The notes: generated by a model not told the origin, from the sequence alone. A stretch of DNA of 64,000 bases from Fusibacter sp963666805 (GCA_963666805.2 CAXXWR010000007.1:186001-250000); one strand, 5' to 3'; numbered from the stretch's first letter, positions 32,011-41,986 are shown. A program made the numbers and translations.

Positions 32011-34137
32011 TTAAGCATCCTCTTCAGCCAGTTCAAAGTCTACTTGCCTTAAAACAGGATCTGCCCCGACTACTTCAACACGTATCGGATCACCAAGCTT
32101 AAAGGTCCGTTTTGTACGTTCACCTACAAGTTGCAAACGTTCTTCGTCATAAACATAGTAGTCATCTTCTAATTTTTCAAGTCGGATAAGACCTTCAACT
32201 GTATTTTCAAGTTCAACAAACATACCAAATGAAGTGACTGATGAAATAAGGCCGTCAAACGTGTCACCAATAAACTGTTGCATATATTCAGCCATCTTCA
32301 TATCATCAACTTCTCTTTCAGCCAGCTCTGCATTACGTTCTCGCTCTGAACTTTGCGTAGAAACCTCAGCAACGATTTTCTTGAGATTAGCCAAACGTTT
32401 TTCATTCAACTTACCGTCTAAATAGTCATGAATAATGCGATGTACTTCAAGGTCAGGGTAACGTCTAATAGGTGATGTAAAATGACAATAATACTTAGCA
32501 GCAAGCCCAAAGTGACCTTCATTAGTTGGTGCATACTTGGCTTGTTTAAGCGACCGCAAAGTCAGTTTACTAATGACATGCTCTTCTTTCGTTCCTTCTA
32601 CTTCATCAAGTAAGCTTTGGATAGCTTTGGGATGCACCTCTTCAACATTTCCCTTTACTTTATAATCAAAATTAAACAAGAACTTATTAAGATTTTCTAT
32701 TTTTTCTTGATCTGGTGTTTCATGAATTCTATACACAAATGGTGCCTCTAACCAGAACATATGCTCTGCAACAGTTTCATTTGCAGCCAACATAAATTCT
32801 TCTATCACGCGGTGACCAATACGTCTATTGAGCTTCCCAATTTCTATTGGTTTCCCTTCTCCATCCAATTTAATTTGTGTTTCAGCAAAGTTAAAGTCAA
32901 TTGATCCTCGTCTTTGTCTTCGATTAAACAGGATTTTTTGAAGGTCTTTCATATTCATAAAATCATCAAATAGATAACCGTATTTATCTTTGAGCTCTTG
33001 ATCCACTTGACCTTCTATAATATCTGATACATCATCATAATTCATACGTTCCACTGTTTTAATGACACTTTCACAAATTTCATGATCAACCACATCACCA
33101 TTTTTATCAATCTGCATAATACATGAAAGTGTAAGACGATTAACTCTTGGATTCAAACTACAAATCCCATTTGATAATCTTTCAGGAAGCATAGGAATCA
33201 CACGATTAAGTAGATACACACTTGTCGCACGTTTAAAAGCTTCTTTGTCTATTTTTTTATTTTCTCTCACATAATGAGAAACATCAGCAATATGAACACC
33301 CAATTCATAATTGCCATTATCAAGTTTTATCACATGGACAGCATCATCTAAGTCTTTAGCGTCTTTTCCATCAATGGTTACAATGCGATAGTCTCTGAAA
33401 TCACGTCTTTTCTTAATTTCATCTTCACTCGCTTCTGTCGGAATTGATTCGGCTTCTGTCATCACTTTATGATTAAAGGTTTCAGGCAATTTATAGGTTC
33501 TGATAACAGATAAAATATCAACACCCGGTGCGCCTGCTTGACCTAAAACTTCAATAATTTTTCCTTCTGGATTACGACGATCTTCTGGCCATTTTGTCAT
33601 TTCAACAACAACTTTATCCCCCTGCTTAGCGCCTAGGGTATTATTTTTCGATATAAAAACATCTTTTTTAATACGTTGATCATCTGGAATCACAAAGCCA
33701 AAATTTCGGCTCGGTTCAAATGTCCCTACGATTTCAACGTTAGCACGTTCAACAATATTAATCACTGTGCCTTCACTTTTCTTATCATCTTTACCCATTT
33801 TCGTGAGTTTAATCATCACTCGGTCAGCATTCATGGCGCCATTTAGTTCGCCTGTTGGAATAAAGACATCATTCATCTCAATGCTATCTATTAAGGCAAA
33901 GCCAAAACCTTTTTTGGTGATTTGCATCTTACCTACATATATTTTAAAAAACGCTGGTAATTGCAATTTTCCTTTTTTAGTTTTTATCAATTGAGCGTCA
34001 TCAACCATTTCATCTAAATAAGTCATTAGTAATGGAATATCTGCTTGATCTAAATTCATTTGTTCAACTAAATCAGTTGCCACAAATGTCTTGTTTTCAT
34101 GTTGTTTAAAAAAATCAATAATTACTTCTTTTGTCAT
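32011..34137 (-). CDS. rnr: Ribonuclease R
   Basis: A 708-residue 3'-5' exoribonuclease. The order is an N-terminal winged-helix-like segment, two cold-shock OB domains (about 65-220), the catalytic RNB domain (about 250-570) with the aspartate cluster in TIDGKDAKDLDDAVHV, and an S1 domain (about 625-705, GDTFDGLISSVTSFGMFVEL). It degrades structured RNA and takes part in tmRNA-linked decay. In Bacillus and Listeria rnr lies between secG and smpB; here the order is kept, with extra genes on both sides. A basic tail after S1, present in some homologues, is missing. Confidence 0.95.
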   Translation of the reverse strand: MTKEVIIDFFKQHENKTFVATDLVEQMNLDQADIPLLMTYLDEMVDDAQLIKTKKGKLQLPAFFKIYVGKMQITKKGFGFALIDSIEMNDVFIPTGELNGAMNADRVMIKLTKMGKDDKKSEGTVINIVERANVEIVGTFEPSRNFGFVIPDDQRIKKDVFISKNNTLGAKQGDKVVVEMTKWPEDRRNPEGKIIEVLGQAGAPGVDILSVIRTYKLPETFNHKVMTEAESIPTEASEDEIKKRRDFRDYRIVTIDGKDAKDLDDAVHVIKLDNGNYELGVHIADVSHYVRENKKIDKEAFKRATSVYLLNRVIPMLPERLSNGICSLNPRVNRLTLSCIMQIDKNGDVVDHEICESVIKTVERMNYDDVSDIIEGQVDQELKDKYGYLFDDFMNMKDLQKILFNRRQRRGSIDFNFAETQIKLDGEGKPIEIGKLNRRIGHRVIEEFMLAANETVAEHMFWLEAPFVYRIHETPDQEKIENLNKFLFNFDYKVKGNVEEVHPKAIQSLLDEVEGTKEEHVISKLTLRSLKQAKYAPTNEGHFGLAAKYYCHFTSPIRRYPDLEVHRIIHDYLDGKLNEKRLANLKKIVAEVSTQSSERERNAELAEREVDDMKMAEYMQQFIGDTFDGLISSVTSFGMFVELENTVEGLIRLEKLEDDYYVYDEERLQLVGERTKRTFKLGDPIRVEVVGADPVLRQVDFELAEEDA

Positions 34138-34489
34138 ATTTCCTCCGTTTATCTTCTTTAACGATTCAATCGTTCATTTTCATATAAAAATGAAATTTAT
34201 TTTAAAGTGACATGTCATAGACACTGCTTTTATCTTAAGGATTAACTGTAGTGATAGACTTTATCGTCTATTTTATCCAATCATAAAAATTCACATCATT
34301 ATATTCGTTCTTATATTTATACCATTATTATACCTTATTAATCTTTAAGATAACAGTAGACTCCCCATCCTTTAAGCTCCTATTAAAAATCCCGACAGCT
34401 AAACGCCATCGGGATTACCATTTGTGTATTGTTTTATTGTTATTATTACTGTCTCGTTAAAATGAAACTAAAAATGATCATTTATCAAC
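34138..34489. other. Non-coding stretch between rnr and hppA
   Basis: No gene visible. It contains the rnr ribosome-binding site (GGAGG near 34145), an AT-rich region that should include the rnr promoter, and the hppA terminator at 34385-34416. Confidence 0.5.
34385..34416 (-). terminator. Terminator after hppA
   Basis: AATCCCGA (34416-34409, minus strand) pairs with TCGGGATT (34395-34388) with a GC/GC inner pair, followed by TTTAAT. Confidence 0.8.
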
Positions 34490-36472
34490 TTATAAGAGTG
34501 AACCGATACTTGCGAATAGTGGCGCAAAGACAAGCGAAACGATTGTCATCAGTTTAATCAAAATATTGATTGATGGACCAGAAGTATCTTTGAATGGATC
34601 ACCTACAGTATCGCCTACAACACTTGCTTTATGTGCTTCAGACCCTTTTCCACCGTAGTTACCTTCTTCAATGTATTTTTTAGCATTATCCCAAGCACCA
34701 CCAGCATTAGCCATAAAAATAGCCATCAAAACACCTGTGACAAGTGCACCCGCAAGCATTCCACCAAGTGCTTCAGGACCTAGTAAAAGACCTACAACAA
34801 TCGGAACAAGAACTGCCATCATACCTGGCAAAATCATCTCTTTGAGTGCTGCACCTGTACTAATATCAACACATCTTGCATAATCAGGTGTTGTTTTGCC
34901 TTCCATAATACCTGGCATATTTTTAAATTGATATCTCACTTCTTCTATCATTTCGTTGGCTGCTTTCCCAACAGATTCCATGGTTAAAGCTGAAAATAAG
35001 AAGGGTAACATACCACCAATAAATAGTCCAACCACAACTTTTGGATCTAAAATATTGATTGTTTCAAGTTTTATTGCTGTTGAATAAGACGCAAATAAAG
35101 CAAGTGCTGTTAAGGCAGCAGAACCAATAGCAAATCCTTTACCAATGGCTGCAGTCGTATTGCCGACAGCGTCTAACTTATCTGTAATCTTTCTCACTTC
35201 TTTAGGTAGTTCACTCATTTCCGCAATACCACCTGCATTATCAGCAATTGGACCATAAGCATCGACTGCAACTGTAATCCCTGCTGTTGAAAGCATCCCT
35301 ACAGCCGCTAATGCAATCCCATAAAGTCCAGCAAAATAATGAGCAACTAAGGTTGCAATAGAAATAAAAATAATTGGTAACATCGTTGAAATCATTCCTA
35401 CTGCCAAGCCTGATATAATGGTTGTTGCTGCACCTGTCAAAGACTGTTCAGAAATCTTTTTAACATATTTATATTCTCCAGAGGTATAGATCTCAGTAAC
35501 GACACCAATTAAAATACCACAAATTGAACCTGCAGTAATGGCAAAGAAAGCTTGATGATTTCCAAAAAATTGATTACTTAAAAAATAAGCTGCAATAATA
35601 ACGATTACCCCACTCGCATAAGTTGCCTTTTTAAGTGCTGAATGAGGGTCTGCATTTTCACCGCCTTGTACGAAGAATGTTCCAATAATTGAAGCAACTA
35701 TGCCTACTGCTGCTAAAATAAGTGGAAAATAAGCACCATTCACACCAAAGATTACAACCCCTAATGTGATGGAAGCAATAATTGATCCTACATAAGATTC
35801 AAATAAGTCAGCGCCCATACCTGCAACATCGCCAACATTGTCTCCCACGTTATCTGCAATAACGGCTGGATTTCTAGGATCATCTTCAGGAATACCTGCT
35901 TCGACTTTTCCTACTAAATCCGCACCAACGTCAGCGGCTTTGGTATAAATACCGCCCCCAACTCTAGCAAAGAGTGCGATAGATGAAGCCCCTAATCCGA
36001 ATCCTGTAATAATTTGAGGATCACCAAAAATAATGTATAAAACGCTTACACCGAGAAGTCCTAAACCCACAACAGACATTCCCATGACTGCGCCACCAGA
36101 AAATGCAACCGACAAAGCCCTATTCATACCACTTTCTTTTGCTGAAAAAGCGGTTTTCACATTGGCTTTAGTCGCCACTTGCATACCAATAAAACCTGCT
36201 AAAGCTGAAAAAAATGCCCCGCATACAAATGCAATGGCAGTTTGATAACTTTTGAGTCCTACAGTAATTGCAAATGCTAAAATCACAGCGAAAATGATAA
36301 GCACTTTATATTCACGGCGCAAAAATGCCATTGCTCCTTCATGAATATATGATGCAATTTCATTCATACGCTCATGTGTTACATTAACCGGATTGATTCT
36401 TCTAACAACTAGAAAAAATGCAAATAAGAGTGCAACGCACCCTATTCCTGCTGATACAAATGCGTAGTTCAT
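34490..36472 (-). CDS. hppA: Membrane-bound ion-pumping pyrophosphatase
   Basis: A 660-residue enzyme with about 16 membrane helices that uses pyrophosphate hydrolysis to pump H+ or Na+. The pyrophosphate site is seen as VGADLVGKVEAGIPEDDPRN and NVGDNVGDVAGMGADLFESY, plus the late GDTVGDPFKDTSGPSINIL. The GNTTAAIGKG segment has Ala rather than Lys at the position that separates K+-dependent from K+-independent enzymes, so it is predicted to need K+; many of these pump Na+. A GTG upstream gives a longer frame, but it overlaps the GGGGAGG ribosome-binding site of the ATG at 36472. It lies between secG and rnr, outside its commonest context. Confidence 0.94.
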   Translation of the reverse strand: MNYAFVSAGIGCVALLFAFFLVVRRINPVNVTHERMNEIASYIHEGAMAFLRREYKVLIIFAVILAFAITVGLKSYQTAIAFVCGAFFSALAGFIGMQVATKANVKTAFSAKESGMNRALSVAFSGGAVMGMSVVGLGLLGVSVLYIIFGDPQIITGFGLGASSIALFARVGGGIYTKAADVGADLVGKVEAGIPEDDPRNPAVIADNVGDNVGDVAGMGADLFESYVGSIIASITLGVVIFGVNGAYFPLILAAVGIVASIIGTFFVQGGENADPHSALKKATYASGVIVIIAAYFLSNQFFGNHQAFFAITAGSICGILIGVVTEIYTSGEYKYVKKISEQSLTGAATTIISGLAVGMISTMLPIIFISIATLVAHYFAGLYGIALAAVGMLSTAGITVAVDAYGPIADNAGGIAEMSELPKEVRKITDKLDAVGNTTAAIGKGFAIGSAALTALALFASYSTAIKLETINILDPKVVVGLFIGGMLPFLFSALTMESVGKAANEMIEEVRYQFKNMPGIMEGKTTPDYARCVDISTGAALKEMILPGMMAVLVPIVVGLLLGPEALGGMLAGALVTGVLMAIFMANAGGAWDNAKKYIEEGNYGGKGSEAHKASVVGDTVGDPFKDTSGPSINILIKLMTIVSLVFAPLFASIGSLL

Positions 36473-36540
36473 TAATAATATCCTCCCCACAAATAAATTT
36501 TAAAAACAAACACACAAATTGTTCAATGCCTCTTTTTATG

Positions 36541-36576
36541 ACGGGCGATGAAATCCCACAAAATTTCATAACCCGT
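36541..36576 (+). other. Stem-loop between secG and hppA
   Basis: ACGGGCGATGAAAT pairs with ATTTCATAACCCGT (two mismatches), and TTTTTG follows on the plus strand, so it has terminator form for plus-strand transcription, where no gene lies nearby. On the minus strand it would sit in the hppA leader. Confidence 0.4.
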
Positions 36577-36598
36577 TTTTGTAAATGGTTCTAAAACA

Positions 36599-36635
36599 AA
36601 AATATACAATAATTAGACAATGCTAATTATTGTAT
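36599..36635 (-). terminator. Terminator overlapping the end of secG
   Basis: ATACAATAATTAG pairs perfectly with CTAATTATTGTAT (13 bp, 36604-36635), followed by ATTTTTGTTTT on the minus strand. It includes the last codons of secG. Confidence 0.82.
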
Positions 36636-36860
36636 AAAATCGATTAATAACGCTGCAACTAAAAATACAACTGCTGAAATTTTAGTCAAACGTTCAAACT
36701 TAGCATCATAGTCTCTTGCTTTGTTCTTACCCCAAATTTGTTCTGCTCCACCACCGATTGCTCCAGAAAGTCCAGCAGATTTACCTGATTGTAATAAAAT
36801 ACTTGCAACTAATACTAATGATGAAAGTATCAATAATACTGTTAAAATTGTTAGTAACAC
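36627..36860 (-). CDS. secG: Preprotein translocase subunit SecG
   Basis: A 77-residue membrane subunit of the SecYEG channel: two hydrophobic helices (about 2-22 and 56-74) joined by the conserved ILLQSGKSAGLSGAIGGGAE loop. A longer frame reaches 36929, but GGAGG precedes a GTG at 36860 by seven bases and gives a product of normal SecG length, so GTG is the start. Position after eno matches Bacillus and Listeria order. Confidence 0.92.
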   Translation of the reverse strand: MLLTILTVLLILSSLVLVASILLQSGKSAGLSGAIGGGAEQIWGKNKARDYDAKFERLTKISAVVFLVAALLIDFIQ

Positions 36861-36900
36861 TTTAACACCTCCATGTTCATTTGTCTCTTGTATCATTCGT

Positions 36901-36929
36901 ATTTTAACACAGTATTGATTAAAATACAA
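36901..36929 (-). promoter_or_regulatory. Promoter of secG
   Basis: TTGTAT (36929-36924), 17 bases, TAAAAT (36906-36901) on the minus strand, about 40 bases before the start codon and after the eno terminator. Confidence 0.65.
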
Positions 36930-36950
36930 TTCTATACGATTATTTCATCA

Positions 36951-36996
36951 AAAAAGCGCAAGAGATTTGACAGATGAACTGCCAAATCTCGCGCTC
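36951..36996 (-). terminator. Terminator after eno
   Basis: AGCGCGAGATTTGGCAG pairs with CTGTCAAATCTCTTGCGCT, followed by TTTTT on the minus strand. It separates the glycolytic genes from secG. Confidence 0.85.
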
Positions 36997-37140
36997 CCTA
37001 ATTTTGAATAACCAAAATTTGCCTATTTATCTTTTCCTACATTGAGATGCTAACTCACTGTAGATTAAGCACATTTTCTTATTATACTTCCTTAATTTTG
37101 TTGCTTATTTATTTAAAACTGTATCAACCAGAGTCAAAGA

Positions 37141-38427
37141 CTATCTTAAGTTATAGAATGCTGATAATCCAGCGTAGATAGCGTTATCTCCTAATTGTTC
37201 TTCAATTCTTAATAATTGATTGTATTTTTCAACTCTATCAATTCTAGCAGGTGCGCCTGTTTTGATTTGACCTGAATTAACTGCTACAGCAATATCAGCG
37301 ATAGTAGAATCAGCAGTTTCTCCAGATCTATGAGAAGTAACTGTTGTAAATCCAGCTTTTTTAGCCATTTCGATAGTATCTAAAGTTTCAGTGATAGAAC
37401 CGATTTGATTTAATTTAATAAGGATTGAATTAGCAGATCCTTCTTTAATCCCTCTTGATAATCTTTCAACATTAGTAACGAATAAGTCATCACCAACGAT
37501 TTGGATTTTATCACCAAGTTTTTCAACCATTAAATTCCAACCAGCCCAATCTTCTTCATCAAGACCATCTTCGATTGAAATAATAGGGTATTTAGCAACT
37601 AAATCAGCATAGTAATCTACCATTTCAGCTGAAGTTAATTCTTTACCTTCGCTTGCTAATGCATATTTGCCACCTTCTGTATGAATTTCAGAAGCTGCAA
37701 CGTCTAAAGCTAATTTAATTTGTTCACCTGGTTTGTAACCTGCTTTTTCAATCGCTTCCATGATTACTTTAAGTGCATCTTCGTTAGTTGGAAGATTTGG
37801 AGCAAATCCACCTTCATCACCTACACCAGTTGCTAAACCTTTAGATTTTAATACGCCTTTAAGTGCATGGTAAATTTCAGCGCCCCATCTTAAAGCTTCT
37901 TTGAAGCTTGGTGCACCAACAGGCATTACCATAAATTCTTGAATATCAACATTGTTATCAGCATGAGCGCCACCATTCATGATATTCATCATTGGAACTG
38001 GTAATGTTTTAGCATTTGTGCCACCAACGTATTCATATAATGATAAGCCAACTGATTCAGCAGCTGCTTTTGCAACAGCAATTGAAACACCTAAAATTGC
38101 ATTTGCACCTAATTTAGCTTTGTTAGGTGTACCATCTAATTCGATCATTAATTTATCAATACCTACTTGGTCAAATACATCCCATCCTTCAAGTTCAGGA
38201 GCGATAATATCATTCACATTTGCTACAGCTTTTTCAACGCCTTTTCCTAAATATCTGCTTTTATCGCCATCTCTTAATTCTACAGCTTCAAAAGCACCAG
38301 TAGATGCACCTGATGGTACAGCTGCTCTACCCATTGAACCATCTTCTAAATAAACTTCTACTTCTACAGTTGGATTTCCTCTTGAGTCAAGAATTTCTCT
38401 TGCGAATACATCAGTAATAATTGACAT
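37141..38427 (-). CDS. eno: Enolase
   Basis: A 428-residue glycolytic enzyme converting 2-phosphoglycerate to phosphoenolpyruvate. Marks include REILDSRGNPTVEVEVYL near the start, PMMNIMNGGAHADNNVDIQE, the magnesium ligands in SIEDGLDEEDW and QIVGDDLFVTN, and the signature LIKLNQIGSITETLDTI with the catalytic Lys. Full length. It follows gpmI by about 70 bases and is the last glycolytic gene of the block. Confidence 0.98.
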   Translation of the reverse strand: MSIITDVFAREILDSRGNPTVEVEVYLEDGSMGRAAVPSGASTGAFEAVELRDGDKSRYLGKGVEKAVANVNDIIAPELEGWDVFDQVGIDKLMIELDGTPNKAKLGANAILGVSIAVAKAAAESVGLSLYEYVGGTNAKTLPVPMMNIMNGGAHADNNVDIQEFMVMPVGAPSFKEALRWGAEIYHALKGVLKSKGLATGVGDEGGFAPNLPTNEDALKVIMEAIEKAGYKPGEQIKLALDVAASEIHTEGGKYALASEGKELTSAEMVDYYADLVAKYPIISIEDGLDEEDWAGWNLMVEKLGDKIQIVGDDLFVTNVERLSRGIKEGSANSILIKLNQIGSITETLDTIEMAKKAGFTTVTSHRSGETADSTIADIAVAVNSGQIKTGAPARIDRVEKYNQLLRIEEQLGDNAIYAGLSAFYNLR

Positions 38428-38498
38428 ATCAATACCTCCATCTTTTCAATGTGTTTTTTATTTTGACACCTCTTACAATTAAGAGGCGTATAGCTAAT

Positions 38499-40025
38499 TT
38501 ACTTAAGGATTATAGATTTCCCTGTCATTTCTTCCGGTTGATCAAGTCCCATCATTTGAAGAAGCGTTGGTGCTAAGTCACATAACTTGCCATCTTCTCT
38601 TAAATCATGTTGTCCTAACCCACCCACAATGCAAGGCACTTTATTGGTTGAATGCGCAGTCATTGGCTTTCCTTCATCAGTCAGCATCACTTCCGCATTA
38701 CCGTGATCAGCAGTCACAATATAATTACCGCCTAATGATTCTATTTTACCTAAAACTTTACCTAAACATTCATCAACTGTTTCTACTGCTTTAACAGCTG
38801 CTGGAATGATGCCTGTATGTCCTACCATATCAGCATTGGCAAAATTAAGAATAATTAAATCAAAAACATCTCTGTCAAGTTCTTCTAACAATCTATCTGT
38901 TACTTCATAAGCTGACATTTCTGGTTTAAGATCATAAGTTGCTACTTTTGGTGAGTTAATAAGGGCACGTTCTTCGCCTTCATTAGGGGCTTCTACACCA
39001 CCATTAAAGAAGAAAGTAACATGGGCATATTTTTCTGTTTCTGCAATTCTCAATTGTTTCTTACCCAATTTAGCTAAATATTCACCTAAAGTATTGTTAA
39101 TAGTTTGTGGCTTAAAAGCTACTGATACATTCGGAATAGTCACATCATATTGTGTCAAACAAACGTATTTTGTAGTAAAGAAGCTTCTTTCAAAGCCATC
39201 AAATGCTTCATCAACAATTGTTCTTGTAATTTCTCTCGCTCTATCAGGTCGGAAATTAAAGAAGATTACCGCATCATCTTTTTCAACTGTAGCAACTGGT
39301 TTACCGTCTTTAACAATACATGTTGGAATGATAAACTCATCTGTTGTACCTGCTTCATAAGATTTTTCCATAAGTGCTACTGCTGATTCAGCTGTTTCAG
39401 CTTCGCCTTTAACTAACATGTTATAAGATTTTTCAATACGATCCCATCTCTTATCTCTGTCCATTGAATAATAACGGCCAGAAACAGAAGCGATTTCACC
39501 GAATTGAAGTTCAGCCATATAAGCTTCTACTTCTTTAATATAATCAATACCACTTGTTGGAGAAGTATCTCTACCATCCATAAAAGCATGTACATAAATA
39601 TTATCTAAACCGCGATCTTTTGCTAATTTAATGATTGCTTTTAAATGGTTAATGTGACTATGAACACCACCATCTGATAAAAGTCCCCATGTGTGGAGTT
39701 TTGTACCATGTGCTTTAGCATAATCAATAGCTTCTAAAAATGTTGGGTTTTCAAAAAAGTCACCCTCTTTAATCGCTTTTGTAATTCTTGTAAGTTCTTG
39801 ATAGATGACACGACCTGCACCAATGTTTAAATGGCCCACTTCTGAGTTACCCATTTGACCATCAGGCAAACCAACATCTAAACCACTTGCACCAATAAGT
39901 GTGTGTGGTTTTGATTCTAATAATGCATCATAAACAGGTGTTTTAGCGAGTGACACGGCATTTCCTTCTGAAGGATTACCTTGTCCCCAACCGTCCATGA
40001 TAATAAGTGCAGTTGGTTTTTTCAT
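38499..40025 (-). CDS. gpmI: 2,3-bisphosphoglycerate-independent phosphoglycerate mutase
   Basis: A 508-residue manganese enzyme of the alkaline phosphatase superfamily interconverting 3- and 2-phosphoglycerate. Metal and catalytic residues are seen in ALIIMDGWGQGNPSEGNAV, the phosphorylated serine in GQMGNSEVGHLNIGAGR, HAFMDGRDTSPTSG, NFANADMVGHTG and TADHGNAE. It starts 14 bases after tpiA. Confidence 0.98.
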   Translation of the reverse strand: MKKPTALIIMDGWGQGNPSEGNAVSLAKTPVYDALLESKPHTLIGASGLDVGLPDGQMGNSEVGHLNIGAGRVIYQELTRITKAIKEGDFFENPTFLEAIDYAKAHGTKLHTWGLLSDGGVHSHINHLKAIIKLAKDRGLDNIYVHAFMDGRDTSPTSGIDYIKEVEAYMAELQFGEIASVSGRYYSMDRDKRWDRIEKSYNMLVKGEAETAESAVALMEKSYEAGTTDEFIIPTCIVKDGKPVATVEKDDAVIFFNFRPDRAREITRTIVDEAFDGFERSFFTTKYVCLTQYDVTIPNVSVAFKPQTINNTLGEYLAKLGKKQLRIAETEKYAHVTFFFNGGVEAPNEGEERALINSPKVATYDLKPEMSAYEVTDRLLEELDRDVFDLIILNFANADMVGHTGIIPAAVKAVETVDECLGKVLGKIESLGGNYIVTADHGNAEVMLTDEGKPMTAHSTNKVPCIVGGLGQHDLREDGKLCDLAPTLLQMMGLDQPEEMTGKSIILK

Positions 40026-40039
40026 ATATAAGCTCCTTA

Positions 40040-40786
40040 CTAAAAGTTAACGAGTTGTACAAAGCTGTCTGTTTTAAGACTTGCACCACCTACAAGTGCA
40101 CCATCAATATCTGATTCGTTCATGATTTCTTCTACGTTAGCAGGTTTAACACTTCCACCGTATTGAATTCTAACTTCTTCAGATACTTCTGGACCATATA
40201 AGCCATCAAGTACACTTCTGATATAAGCAATTACATCATTGGCTTGTTCGCTACTTGCAGTTTTACCTGTTCCGATTGCCCAAATGGGTTCATAAGCAAC
40301 AATTACTTTAGTTGCATCAGCAGCTGATACACCTTTAAATGCCGCTTCAACTTGTTCTTTACAAACTGCTTTTGTTTCATCAGCTTCTCTTTGTTCTAAT
40401 GTTTCACCTACACAAACTACTGGTACTAAACCTTTTGAAAGTGCTTTTAACGTTTTAAGGTTTACAGTTTCATTGGTTTCATTGAAGTATTGTCTTCTTT
40501 CAGAGTGACCAATAATAACATGTGTTACACCAATTTCAAGTAACATATCTGCTGTTACTTCACCAGTGAAAGCCCCGTTATCTTCATAATGCATGTTTTG
40601 AGCACCGATTTGAACATTAGTGCCTTTTGCTGCTTTTACTAAATCTTGTAATAAAGTATAAGGTGCACAAAGTAGAACTTCCACATCAGTTCCTTTAACG
40701 TCGTCTTTGATTGCTTCTACAAATTCAACGCCTTCTTTAATTGATTTGTGCATCTTCCAGTTTCCCGCAATAATTGGTTTTCTCAT
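40040..40786 (-). CDS. tpiA: Triosephosphate isomerase
   Basis: A 248-residue TIM barrel interconverting dihydroxyacetone phosphate and glyceraldehyde 3-phosphate. Key residues: Lys in AGNWKMHKS, the electrophilic His in IIGHSERRQ, the catalytic Glu in AYEPIWAIGTGKTAS and the phosphate loop YGGSVKPAN. It begins nine bases after pgk. Confidence 0.98.
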   Translation of the reverse strand: MRKPIIAGNWKMHKSIKEGVEFVEAIKDDVKGTDVEVLLCAPYTLLQDLVKAAKGTNVQIGAQNMHYEDNGAFTGEVTADMLLEIGVTHVIIGHSERRQYFNETNETVNLKTLKALSKGLVPVVCVGETLEQREADETKAVCKEQVEAAFKGVSAADATKVIVAYEPIWAIGTGKTASSEQANDVIAYIRSVLDGLYGPEVSEEVRIQYGGSVKPANVEEIMNESDIDGALVGGASLKTDSFVQLVNF

Positions 40787-40795
40787 GAGTGCCTC

Positions 40796-41986
40796 CTATT
40801 TTTCATTAAGTGCATCTATACCAGGTAACACTTTTCCTTCTAAGAATTCTAATGACGCACCACCACCTGTTGAGATGTGAGTCATTTTATCTCCAAATCC
40901 TAAAGTATTAACAGCTGCTGCGCTATCACCGCCACCAATTACAGTGGTTGCATCTGATTCAGCAAGTGCTTTTGCAACTGCAATCGTTCCTTTAGCAAAG
41001 TTTTCAAATTCGAATACACCCATTGGACCATTCCATACAACTGTTTTGGCACTTGCAACGGCTTCTGCATAAAGAGCAGATGTTTTAGGACCAATATCCA
41101 TTCCCATGTAGTCAGCTGAAATGTTTTCATCATCAGTAACAACAGGTGTTGCATCTTTATTAAAGTCATTTGCTACCACATGGTCAACAGGAAGTAAAAG
41201 TTTAACACCTTTTGCTTTAGCTGTCTCAATCATTTGTTTTGCATAGTCTACTTTATCTTCTTCTACAAGTGATTTTCCAATTTCAAATCCTTGTGCTTTT
41301 AAGAAAGTATAAGCCATACCGCCACCAATGATAAGTGTATCTACTTTATTTAATAAGTTTTCAATTACTTTTATTTTATCAGAAACTTTTGCGCCACCTA
41401 AAATTGCACAGAACGGTCTTTCAGGTGTTTCTACCGCTTCACCTAAAAATTTAAGTTCTTTTTGAATAAGGTATCCACATACACATGTATCAACAAATTC
41501 AGTTACACCAACTGTTGACGAGTGTGCTCTATGAGCTGTACCAAACGCATCATTTACATAAACTTCAGCAAGTGAAGCTAAATCTTTTGAGAACGCTTCG
41601 CCGTTTTTAGTTTCTTCTTTTCTGAAACGTGTATTTTCAAGTAACATCACTTGACCATTTTCAAGTTTCATAGCAGCTTCTTTTGAAAGTGGTCCTACAA
41701 CTTCTTCTTCACTATTAAAAATAACTGTTTGTCCTAATAATTCTGATAAGCGATCAGCTACTGGTTTTAAACTAAATTTTTCTTCAAATGCTTTAGGTTT
41801 ACCAAGGTGTGAACAAAGAATCACTTTGCCCCCTTGTTCTACTAAATATTTAATAGTTGGAAGTGCGCCCATAATTCTATTTTCATCAGTGATTTTACCT
41901 TCTTGAATGGGTACATTAAAATCGCATCTTACTAAAACGCGTTTACCATTCACATTGATATCTTCAATCGTTTTTTTATTGTACAT
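40796..41986 (-). CDS. pgk: Phosphoglycerate kinase
   Basis: A 396-residue enzyme making ATP from 1,3-bisphosphoglycerate. Marks: GKRVLVRCDFNVPIQEGKI at the N-terminus, CSHLGKPK, LENTRFRKEETKN, FCAILGGAKVSDKI and the nucleotide loop VIGGGDSAAAVN. The reading frame extends to 42022, but GGAGG lies upstream of the ATG at 41986, which gives the normal N-terminus. It is preceded by a 186-base gap after gap with its own candidate promoter. Confidence 0.98.
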   Translation of the reverse strand: MYNKKTIEDINVNGKRVLVRCDFNVPIQEGKITDENRIMGALPTIKYLVEQGGKVILCSHLGKPKAFEEKFSLKPVADRLSELLGQTVIFNSEEEVVGPLSKEAAMKLENGQVMLLENTRFRKEETKNGEAFSKDLASLAEVYVNDAFGTAHRAHSSTVGVTEFVDTCVCGYLIQKELKFLGEAVETPERPFCAILGGAKVSDKIKVIENLLNKVDTLIIGGGMAYTFLKAQGFEIGKSLVEEDKVDYAKQMIETAKAKGVKLLLPVDHVVANDFNKDATPVVTDDENISADYMGMDIGPKTSALYAEAVASAKTVVWNGPMGVFEFENFAKGTIAVAKALAESDATTVIGGGDSAAAVNTLGFGDKMTHISTGGGASLEFLEGKVLPGIDALNEK

